Of a stretch of 64,000 nt of DNA, positions 1 through 7,851 are shown one piece after another (within the stretch, counting starts at the first letter, position 1; every line of letters starts with the position of its first letter). The position numbers and the translations under genes are program-made. This stretch comes from CAYQNU01 sp964419055 (lineage in GTDB: Bacteria > Bacteroidota > Bacteroidia > Flavobacteriales_D > Parvicellaceae): positions 62,001 to 126,000 of the forward strand of contig CAYQNU010000003.1 in the NCBI GenBank assembly GCA_964419055.1, in the 5' to 3' direction. The notes under the pieces were generated by a model. That model worked only from the letters and a program-made list of their open reading frames with translations. It searched no databases and was not told the origin of the DNA.

Positions 1-1810
1 ATTTATTGGTGATTTGTTGCAATTACCACCTGTAGTTAGAGACCAAGAATGGAATTATTTAAAAAACTATTATTCCAGCGCTTATTTTTTTGAAGCACAC
101 GCTTTGAAATCTGCGCCTCCTATATACATTGAGTTGGACATCGTTTATCGTCAATCGGATGCTACGTTTATTGATTTACTCAATAACTTACGTAATAATA
201 GAATAACCGATGCCGATTTACAGCTGCTTAATACCTACTATAAACCCGATTACCAACCGACTTTAGGTGACGGCATTATCCAGTTGACCACCCACAATAA
301 TAAAGCGGACAGTTTGAACAGAATGATGCTGGATAAGATTAAAAGTCCATCGTATTTTTTTGATGCCGAGGTAAAGGGTGATTTTAATGAAAATAGTTAT
401 CCTCTAGAATCCAGATTGGAGCTCAAAGTGGGCGCGCAAGTGATGTTTATCAAAAATGACCCAACGGGGCAGCAACGGTTTTTTAATGGTAAAATAGCAA
501 CCGTAAAATCGATTAATGCTTCTAAGGAAGTTTTTGTAAGCTTTGAAAACGAGCCTGGGGAATTGCAATTGGAAGAACATGTTTGGGAAAATGTGCGCTA
601 TGCTTTGAATGAAGCTACCAACGAAATAGAAGAAAACAAAATAGGCGAATTTAAACATTTTCCTGTGAAATTGGCTTGGGCCATCACGGTACACAAAAGT
701 CAAGGGTTGACGTTCAAAAAAGCTGTGATTGATATTGGAAGTGCGTTTGCACAAGGGCAGGTTTATGTGGCGTTATCTCGTCTAACCTCTTTGGATGGTT
801 TGATTTTGACATCTACGGTTAATGTGAAAAGTTTGACATTGGATGCCAACATTCAACATTTTTCTGATCAACAAGCCGCTTCAGCAACATTAAAGGAGCA
901 ATTGCAACAAGAAGTAATGTCTTTTTTGCAAACGTATATGTATCAAAGTTTTGATTACAGTTCGTTAGATGACCTTATTACAGCCCATTCTCAGAGCTAC
1001 AGCGACAAAGAAAATAAATCAAATAAAGCCAAGTTTCATTATTGGGCGGTTGAATTGCAGAAAAAAGTAGAACCTTTGCGATCTGTAGGACAAAAGTTTA
1101 TGAGCCAATTGAATCGCATTTTTGTGAATAAAGAGCACAATCAATTGGTTCAACTGAAAGAACGTGTGGAGGCAGCAAAAGGATACTTTGAGAAGGAACT
1201 GAATGGAATATTGGAATTTGTACGATTGCACAAAACGCGCATTCAGGAGGAATCTAAAATAAAACAATATACTGCCGAAGTTGAGGAATTGGAAAGTAGA
1301 TTTGTAAAGCAGTTGCAATTATTGGCCAAAGCCGCCACGATGATTGATTCGGCCATTGCCGAAAAAGAGTTTTCAAAAGAAAATGTACACAGCAAAGAAT
1401 TGAACTTGCATTTGATTGAGAAAAAAGCCATTTCGGGTATATCCAGTAAAAACAAGCGTACTAAAAAATCAAAATTACCGAAGGAAGAAAAAGTAGTGAA
1501 AATGAATACCTTTGACATTACTTTTGACTATTATAAAAGTGGGAAAACACCTTCAGAAATTGCTGAGCTGAGGGGTTTAGCCGAAACCACTATTGAAGGT
1601 CATTTATGCCGTTTCATTGGAGAGGAAGGAATAGATGTTAGTCAATTTGTAACACCCGAACGTATGGGAAACATTATTACCGTAATCAAAACATTGGACA
1701 CAACGCTTCTTGGTCTCATAAAACAATCACTGAGTGACGACTACACCTATACCGAAATACGATTTGCTTTGGCTGAGTATGAACGTGTGAAAGGTTTGGA
1801 GAAAAAGTAA
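1..1810 (+). CDS. PIF1-like helicase with C-terminal helix-turn-helix, 5' end outside the window
   Basis: The reading frame is open from base 2, so this is the C-terminal part of a larger gene; the Walker A region lies upstream. The visible protein starts with FIGDLLQLPPVV, the helicase motif typical of PIF1/RecD-type superfamily 1 ATPases. It continues with a GAQVMF segment near base 440 and the late helicase motifs AWAITVHKSQG and GQVYVALSR near bases 675-780 (UvrD_C_2-like). A long charged, coiled-coil-like stretch follows. The last 110 or so residues contain a helix-turn-helix (YKSGKTPSEIAELRGL, near 1530-1585) of the kind appended to RecQ and PIF1-like helicases in Bacteroidota. Likely an ATP-dependent DNA helicase acting in replication or repair. 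It converges on the moeA gene 38 bases downstream. Family level is confident; the exact substrate is unknown. Confidence 0.85.
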   Translation, partial: FIGDLLQLPPVVRDQEWNYLKNYYSSAYFFEAHALKSAPPIYIELDIVYRQSDATFIDLLNNLRNNRITDADLQLLNTYYKPDYQPTLGDGIIQLTTHNNKADSLNRMMLDKIKSPSYFFDAEVKGDFNENSYPLESRLELKVGAQVMFIKNDPTGQQRFFNGKIATVKSINASKEVFVSFENEPGELQLEEHVWENVRYALNEATNEIEENKIGEFKHFPVKLAWAITVHKSQGLTFKKAVIDIGSAFAQGQVYVALSRLTSLDGLILTSTVNVKSLTLDANIQHFSDQQAASATLKEQLQQEVMSFLQTYMYQSFDYSSLDDLITAHSQSYSDKENKSNKAKFHYWAVELQKKVEPLRSVGQKFMSQLNRIFVNKEHNQLVQLKERVEAAKGYFEKELNGILEFVRLHKTRIQEESKIKQYTAEVEELESRFVKQLQLLAKAATMIDSAIAEKEFSKENVHSKELNLHLIEKKAISGISSKNKRTKKSKLPKEEKVVKMNTFDITFDYYKSGKTPSEIAELRGLAETTIEGHLCRFIGEEGIDVSQFVTPERMGNIITVIKTLDTTLLGLIKQSLSDDYTYTEIRFALAEYERVKGLEKK

Positions 1811-1848
1811 CCGTATTGTATTCAAATGGAAGTTCAATAACTATGGGT

Positions 1849-3027
1849 TTAAAGGATGATATAAACACAAACCCTTTTTCCAACTTCAATCAATTCATTT
1901 TCATCTAAATACACAATGGCGTTGGCCAACGCAAAGGTTTGCAACATGGCTGAACTTTGACCCTCTAAAATTTCAACAGTTCCTTTAGATTCATCCGCTA
2001 TAGCTTTTAGAAATTGCGCTCTGTTTTCAGGTTTTGAAAGTTGAGAAACGCTTTCCAATTGAATTGTACGCAACCCTTTAAAACGTTTACCAATAGAATA
2101 ATGAATGGAAGGAAGTATGTAAATGTAAAATAAGGTTAGAGCCGCTGCAGGATTTCCGGGAAGTCCAAAAATCTTTTTGTTTTGATACGTTCCATAAAAC
2201 AAGGGTTTACCAGGTTTTTGCTTTACCTTATGAAAATGTTGTTGCACACCTATTTTTACTAACGATTGAGCTACAAAATCATAATCACCAACAGAAACAC
2301 CACCACTAATAAGTATATAATCAAAATGTTCAATCGCTTCTTTCAATAAATTGTAGGTGCTTTGGCTATCGTCTTTTACGTGAAACAACGCAATATCATC
2401 AAAACCCGCAGATTTTAATGCATTGGCCAACATAGGTGCATTGCTTTCATATATTTTACCCTTTGTTAATGGATTGCCTAATGGAACCAATTCATCACCA
2501 GTAGAAATAATAGCGCAAGAAGGTTTTGCATAAACGGAAGCTTCTTGAATTCCCAAACTCACCAAAAGACCAACTGCTGCGGGAGTTAATAGCGTTCCTT
2601 TTGGGAGTATTAACTCACTTTTTTTAACACTTTCAGCCTCAAACCTGATGTTAGCAAGCTCTTTTGGAAACACATTAAAAGTGATGTCATTTCCAGAAAC
2701 TAAGGCATCTTCTTGTCGCACAACAGCCCAAGCAGTATTGGGCACCATACCACCCGTAAAAATTCGATAGGTTTCTCCTTTAGCAATAGTTATCTTAGAA
2801 GCATCTTGCCCAGCTTGAATAATACCTTTTTGTTGGTAAGTAGATGACTCGTTTTCGGCAATTGCATAACCGTCCATTGCCGATTGGTTGAAGGGAGGGA
2901 AATTTATGGAAGAATAAACATCTACTGCTAAAACATGACTATTGATTTTAGCTATTGGGATTGTAATGATTTTAGAAAGAGTAGCTGTTTGCTCAACAAG
3001 ATTCAAAGCTTGATTTACAGTAATCAT
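1849..3027 (-). CDS. moeA: Molybdopterin molybdenumtransferase MoeA
   Basis: MoeA inserts molybdate into adenylated molybdopterin in the last step of molybdenum cofactor synthesis, in the cytoplasm. The 392-residue length is normal for the family. Recognisable features are the N-terminal PPFNQSAMDGYA segment, the ISTGDELV motif near residue 175, the molybdopterin-binding SGGVSVGDYDFV segment near 240, and GLPGNPAAAL near 290. A short domain IV ends the protein. It is last in a minus-strand run ileS - dksA-like - lspA - moeA, 61 bases after lspA, and may be co-transcribed or have its own promoter. No other molybdenum cofactor gene or molybdoenzyme is in the window. Confidence 0.93.
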   Translation of the reverse strand: MITVNQALNLVEQTATLSKIITIPIAKINSHVLAVDVYSSINFPPFNQSAMDGYAIAENESSTYQQKGIIQAGQDASKITIAKGETYRIFTGGMVPNTAWAVVRQEDALVSGNDITFNVFPKELANIRFEAESVKKSELILPKGTLLTPAAVGLLVSLGIQEASVYAKPSCAIISTGDELVPLGNPLTKGKIYESNAPMLANALKSAGFDDIALFHVKDDSQSTYNLLKEAIEHFDYILISGGVSVGDYDFVAQSLVKIGVQQHFHKVKQKPGKPLFYGTYQNKKIFGLPGNPAAALTLFYIYILPSIHYSIGKRFKGLRTIQLESVSQLSKPENRAQFLKAIADESKGTVEILEGQSSAMLQTFALANAIVYLDENELIEVGKRVCVYIIL

Positions 3028-3088
3028 AAATGTGAATTATTTTTTATTTATGTATTACAAATTTTATCTAAAAAAAACCACAATCTTA

Positions 3089-3739
3089 CTATGATTGCTC
3101 GACTGTTTCTTGAACTTTTTTCTTTTTGAATATGGAATAATCCCCATTAGGGAAAAAACGTTTATTAAAAAGTATCAACACAATAACACCGCCAGTAATG
3201 GCTGCATCAGCAAGGTTAAAAATAAAGGGAAAAACTTCTCTATTATCTGAAAAAACTAGGAAATCGGGCCACCAGTCGGGCCAAAATAATTCAGCGTGAA
3301 ACATATCCACTACATCGCCCATTAAAAAGTTGGCATAACCACCACCTTCGGGCATAAAAGTGGCAACATTAGGATAACTTTCAGAAAATAACAATCCATA
3401 AAATGCGCTATCGAATATGTTGCCCATAGCACCAGCCATAATGAGAGCCGAACAAACAACTAATCCCAAAGGAGCTTTATTGACAACTAAATTGCGGATG
3501 ATAAATCCTATTCCGGTTACCGCAATGACTCTAAAAACACTTAGGGTAATTTTACCCCAAACATCACCAAAGGCCCATCCAAAAGCCATCCCGTTATTTT
3601 CAATGAAATACAATCTAAAAAAGCCAAATTCGGCAATTTCAGAATGCAACATATAATTTGCTTTAACCCATAGTTTAAGCCATTGGTCTAAAACAACAAT
3701 TAACAAAACTGTAAAAACGGCTATATAACCAGGTTTCAT
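3089..3739 (-). CDS. lspA: Lipoprotein signal peptidase LspA
   Basis: Signal peptidase II, an inner-membrane aspartic protease that removes signal peptides from diacylglyceryl-prolipoproteins. There are four hydrophobic segments: residues 5-27, about 70-85, about 93-115 and about 178-197. The catalytic aspartates are visible in GDVVDMF near residue 141 and in FNLADAAIT near 176. The protein (216 residues) is longer than the roughly 165 of E. coli LspA because of an insertion between GAMGNIFDS and the first catalytic Asp, plus a C-terminal tail. The usual Arg after GNxxD is Ser here; I believe this is common in the Bacteroidota form. The gene follows the DksA-like gene by 84 bases. The window contains two clear lipoproteins (15479-15868 and 16120-17025) that would be its substrates. 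Confidence 0.94.
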   Translation of the reverse strand: MKPGYIAVFTVLLIVVLDQWLKLWVKANYMLHSEIAEFGFFRLYFIENNGMAFGWAFGDVWGKITLSVFRVIAVTGIGFIIRNLVVNKAPLGLVVCSALIMAGAMGNIFDSAFYGLLFSESYPNVATFMPEGGGYANFLMGDVVDMFHAELFWPDWWPDFLVFSDNREVFPFIFNLADAAITGGVIVLILFNKRFFPNGDYSIFKKKKVQETVEQS

Positions 3740-3823
3740 TGCAATTTAGGATAAATACATAATGGGTATTAAGAATTATTCAAAACACCTTTTTTTTTAA
3801 AAAGCACACTTTGAGACTACCGT

Positions 3824-4201
3824 CTATTGTGTATTTTTAGCTTCAATGCTCAAGGTAGCGTGAGGCACAAGTCTTAATCGATCTTTGTTAATCAAATTAC
3901 CTGTAGCGCGGCAAATTCCATATGATTTATTCTCAATACGTACCAATGCCATCTCTAAGTTTTTGATAAACTTTTCTTGACGAATAGCCAATGCTGCCAT
4001 TTCTTCACGCATTAATGTTTCAGAACCATCTTCCATCATGTTGAAAGAACGCCCAGTATCATCTGTTCCGTGATCATCTTTGTGTGTCAAAGAACCAATT
4101 AACATGTCGTAATCTTCTTTAGCTTCTCCTAATTTTCTAAGGATTATCTCTTTAAATTCTGCTAATTCAGCATCACTATATCTATTTTTTACAGTTCCCA
4201 T
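3824..4201 (-). CDS. DksA/TraR-family regulator with degenerate zinc finger
   Basis: A 125-residue protein of the DksA/TraR type: an N-terminal helical, coiled-coil-like region (residues 1-85) followed by the family's finger segment starting YGICRATGNLI near residue 94. DksA proteins bind the RNA polymerase secondary channel and modulate initiation. In canonical DksA the finger has four Cys; here only one Cys (in YGIC) remains. The other ligand positions read Ala, Ser and Ala, so the fold probably does not bind zinc through a four-Cys site. It lies between ileS and lspA, an order I recognise from other Bacteroidota. Starts 37 bases after the ileS stop, so probably one transcript with it. Confidence 0.85.
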   Translation of the reverse strand: MGTVKNRYSDAELAEFKEIILRKLGEAKEDYDMLIGSLTHKDDHGTDDTGRSFNMMEDGSETLMREEMAALAIRQEKFIKNLEMALVRIENKSYGICRATGNLINKDRLRLVPHATLSIEAKNTQ

Positions 4202-4238
4202 TTCCGTAATTTATTTTATTGTTAGTTTTTAGTTTAGT

Positions 4239-7200
4239 TCAATTTAATTTGGCTATACCTATTTCAGAGGTAATGGTTTCATCAATTTCCACTATTGTTT
4301 TTGTTCCTTCAATAGAATCAACTAATTGAAGTGATTCTGCCAAAGTTTCCGAGCAAATATATATCAAATTATTTTTTATCGCTTCGTTTATTTTATCATC
4401 TGATTTAATTGTTAATAAAATTCTATCAGTTACTTCAAATCCATTGTCTTTTCTTAGGTTTTGAATTCTATTAACAAATTCACGTGCTATTCCTTCTTCA
4501 ATCAATGCAGCATTCAAGTTGGCATCTAAGGCTACGGTTAAATTTCCATCAACAGCGACCAACCAACCGGGTATATCATCGGCAATGATTTCAAAATCTT
4601 CAATGTATAATTCCACTTCAACACCCTCCAATGTTCCATTCCAACCTTTTTGCTTTTCAATTAATGCAATTTCTTGTTGAGTTAACCCTGCAACCATAGC
4701 TGAAATAGCTTTCATTTGTTGACCATATTTTTTACCAATGGTTTTGAAGTTGGGTTTAATGCGTTTGGTTAAAATGCCCGAAGTATCATCAATTAATTCT
4801 AATTCTTTTACATTCACCTCAGACAAAATAAGTTCTTTAACTGCCATTACAGCATCAACGAATTTTTTGTCCAACGCTGGTATCATAATGCGCTGAAGCG
4901 GTTGACGAACTTTCAATTTTTCACGTTTGCGCAAGCTCAATACCAATGAAGAAGTGCGTTGAGCTATGTCCATTTTGTGTTCTAAATCTAAATCAATTTG
5001 AGCTTCATCAGCAATTGGAAATTGAGCTAAATGCACAGAATTAACCTTATGTTTTTGAGTAACGTCATTCAAATCGTTGAACAATTGATCCATAAAAAAT
5101 GGAGCTATAGGCGAAGAAAGAATGGCCACTTTTTCTAAACACGTGTAGAGTGTTTGGTAGGCTGAGATTTTATCTTCTGTGTACTCCCCTTTCCAAAATC
5201 TTCTTCTGCATAAACGCACATACCAGTTACTCAATTCATCACAAACAAAATCTTGAATCAATCTTCCAGCTTTTGTAGGTTCATACTCTTCGTAGGCTTT
5301 CCCAACTTCTTTAACTAATGAATTCAAACGAGACAATACCCATCTATCAATTTCTGGACGTTGATTATACGGTATTTCTGTTTCGCGATACGTGAAATTA
5401 TCTATATTAGCATAAACCGCTAAAAATCCGTTGTATGTATTGTATAATGTTCCAAAAAACTTACGTTGCACTTCTATAATGCCGTCTACATCAAACTTCA
5501 AATTATCCCAAGGTTGGGCATTGGTAATCATATACCAACGGGTAGCATCAGCACCGTATTTTTTCAACGTTTCAAATGGGTCAACTGCATTACCCAAACG
5601 CTTCGACATTTTTTGTCCGTTTTTATCAAGCACTAAACCATTTGAAATAACATTTTTATAAGCTACTCGGTCAAAAACCATAGTTGAAATGGCATGTAAG
5701 GTGTAAAACCAACCTCTTGTTTGATCTACTCCTTCAGCAATAAAATCCGCTTGTGCAAAGCCTTTATTATCAATTAGTTCTTTGTTTTCGAATGGGTAAT
5801 GATGTTGTGCAATGGGCATCGCACCGCTATCAAACCAAACGTCAATCAAATCCGCTTCACGATGCATTGGTTTTCCTTCTGCTGAACAAAGAACAATAGC
5901 ATCTACGTAATTTTTATGTAAATCAAACGAATTGTAATTTACTTTTGAGAAATCTCCCACTGTAAACTTGGACAATGGGCTGCTGGTCATAAAACCGGCC
6001 TTTATCGACTTTTCTATTTCGTTTTTTAACTCTTCAACGGAAGCAATGCAGATGGTTTCTTTTCCATCTTCTGTTTTCCAAATAGGAATAGGAATACCCC
6101 AAAAACGTGACCGTGATAAGTTCCAATCATTGGCATTTTCTAACCAATTACCAAAACGACCTGTGCCGGTTGATTCAGGTTTCCAATTGATGGTTTTATT
6201 TAAAGCTATCATTTGATATTTTACTCGGTCATCGGTAATTTTAATGAACCAAGAATCCAAAGGATAATACAACACAGGTTTATCTGTACGCCAGCAATGT
6301 GGGTAACTGTGTTCGTATTTTTCAACTTTAAAAGCTCTATTTTCTTCTTTTAATTTTATCGAGATGGCCACGTCAGCAGATCGCTCAGGCGCTTCACCTT
6401 CATTGTAATATTCATTTTTGACATACATTCCTGCAAATTCCCCCAATTCAGGTCTAAATTTACCTTGTAGGTCAACTAAAGGAACTAAAGTGTTGTTTTC
6501 ATCTAATACCAACATAGCAGGAACACCCGCTTCTTTGGCTACTCGAGCATCATCCGCTCCAAAGGTAGGGGCAATGTGAACGATACCTGTTCCATCTTCC
6601 GTAGTAACAAAATCACCGGTGATTACTCTAAAAGCTTGCGAAGGATTTTCGTGTGGTAACGTATAGGGTAATAATTGCTCGTAATGTAACCCTTCTAATT
6701 CTTTACCACTAAAAGTATGCAAAACCTGAAATGGAATCTTTTTGCTTTCAGAAGTATAATTTGAAATCGCATTGTCCTCATCAACAGGCACGTATTTACC
6801 TCCCAATTGTTTGCTCACTAACGCTTTAGCTAATATAACAAACATTTTTTCAAATGTATATTGATTGAACGTTTCTACTAAAACATATTCAATTTTTGGC
6901 CCAACACAAAGAGCTGTATTGCTGGGCAATGTCCAAGGAGTAGTGGTCCATGCTAAGAAGAATATATCGGTATCAATACCTACTTTAGCTAACGATTCAA
7001 CTTTTTTCTTTGAATCATCGTGAGCTTTAAATTGCGCAACTACTGATGTATCTTTTACATCACGGTAACAACCCGGTTGATTGATTTCGTGCGAACTCAA
7101 TCCTGTTCCTGCAGCAGGAGAATACGGCTGAATGGTGTAGCCTTTGTACATCAAATCTTTTTTGTAGATTTCGCTCAAAAGCCACCAAACCGATTCGATG

Positions 7201-7670
7201 TATTTATTTTCATAGGTGATGTATGGATTTTCCATATCTACCCAATAGCCCATTTTCTCGGTTAAATCATTCCAAACATCCGTATATTTCATTACCGCCT
7301 TGCGGCAAGCATCATTGTATTCTTCAACCGAAATTTTAGTTCCAATATCTTCTTTTGTAATCCCTAATTCTTTTTCCACACCCAATTCAACTGGTAAACC
7401 GTGCGTATCCCAACCCGCTTTGCGTTCTACACGAAATCCTTGAAGGGTTTTGTATCTGCAAAAAATATCTTTAATGGCACGACCCATCACATGGTGAATG
7501 CCGGGCATACCATTGGCGCTAGGTGGTCCTTCAAAAAAGATAAATGGTTTATTACTGTCACGTGAATCAATACTTTTTTGAAAAGTATTGTTATTCTTCC
7601 ACTTTAACAACACTTCCTCAGCCACATTGGGAAGACTTAAACCACTGTATTCTCTGTATTTTTGACTCAT
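4239..7670 (-). CDS. ileS: Isoleucyl-tRNA synthetase, long (IleRS2-like) form with swapped GXHH motif
   Basis: Charges tRNA-Ile with isoleucine; cytoplasmic class I synthetase. The 1143-residue length and the sequence FFEGPPSANGMPGIHH match the long, eukaryote-like IleRS branch common in Bacteroidota. The signature that is normally HXGH reads G-I-H-H at residues 57-60 (bases 7491-7502). The second signature is intact as QKMSKR at residues 686-691. The editing (CP1) domain lies between them, with AWTTTPWTLPSNTALCVGP inside it, and an anticodon-binding domain with a long C-terminal extension follows. It is first in the minus-strand run ileS - dksA-like - lspA - moeA. No exact TAnnTTTG promoter was found in the 181 bases separating it from the divergent phosphatase gene. 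Confidence 0.97.
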   Translation of the reverse strand: MSQKYREYSGLSLPNVAEEVLLKWKNNNTFQKSIDSRDSNKPFIFFEGPPSANGMPGIHHVMGRAIKDIFCRYKTLQGFRVERKAGWDTHGLPVELGVEKELGITKEDIGTKISVEEYNDACRKAVMKYTDVWNDLTEKMGYWVDMENPYITYENKYIESVWWLLSEIYKKDLMYKGYTIQPYSPAAGTGLSSHEINQPGCYRDVKDTSVVAQFKAHDDSKKKVESLAKVGIDTDIFFLAWTTTPWTLPSNTALCVGPKIEYVLVETFNQYTFEKMFVILAKALVSKQLGGKYVPVDEDNAISNYTSESKKIPFQVLHTFSGKELEGLHYEQLLPYTLPHENPSQAFRVITGDFVTTEDGTGIVHIAPTFGADDARVAKEAGVPAMLVLDENNTLVPLVDLQGKFRPELGEFAGMYVKNEYYNEGEAPERSADVAISIKLKEENRAFKVEKYEHSYPHCWRTDKPVLYYPLDSWFIKITDDRVKYQMIALNKTINWKPESTGTGRFGNWLENANDWNLSRSRFWGIPIPIWKTEDGKETICIASVEELKNEIEKSIKAGFMTSSPLSKFTVGDFSKVNYNSFDLHKNYVDAIVLCSAEGKPMHREADLIDVWFDSGAMPIAQHHYPFENKELIDNKGFAQADFIAEGVDQTRGWFYTLHAISTMVFDRVAYKNVISNGLVLDKNGQKMSKRLGNAVDPFETLKKYGADATRWYMITNAQPWDNLKFDVDGIIEVQRKFFGTLYNTYNGFLAVYANIDNFTYRETEIPYNQRPEIDRWVLSRLNSLVKEVGKAYEEYEPTKAGRLIQDFVCDELSNWYVRLCRRRFWKGEYTEDKISAYQTLYTCLEKVAILSSPIAPFFMDQLFNDLNDVTQKHKVNSVHLAQFPIADEAQIDLDLEHKMDIAQRTSSLVLSLRKREKLKVRQPLQRIMIPALDKKFVDAVMAVKELILSEVNVKELELIDDTSGILTKRIKPNFKTIGKKYGQQMKAISAMVAGLTQQEIALIEKQKGWNGTLEGVEVELYIEDFEIIADDIPGWLVAVDGNLTVALDANLNAALIEEGIAREFVNRIQNLRKDNGFEVTDRILLTIKSDDKINEAIKNNLIYICSETLAESLQLVDSIEGTKTIVEIDETITSEIGIAKLN

Positions 7671-7820
7671 ATTTATGCCTTATTTTTAAGGGATTGCGAA
7701 AATAATTAAAAAAAATAAAAGAGCCATTACTTTATTGTTAATAATCCCAAATTATTCACACTATCTAACAAGTTCAATTGAATATTTACTTCTTCATCAC
7801 TGTAAATCGGGTTAATTTAG

Positions 7821-7828
7821 TAGTTTTG
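7821..7828 (+). promoter_or_regulatory. Possible -7 promoter element for the phosphatase gene
   Basis: TAGTTTTG matches the Bacteroidota -7 consensus TAnnTTTG and sits 23 bases before the TTG start codon of the phosphatase. No clear -33 TTTG was found at the usual distance, so this is tentative. Confidence 0.4.
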
Positions 7829-7851
7829 TTCCTATTAAATACGACCTTCCT

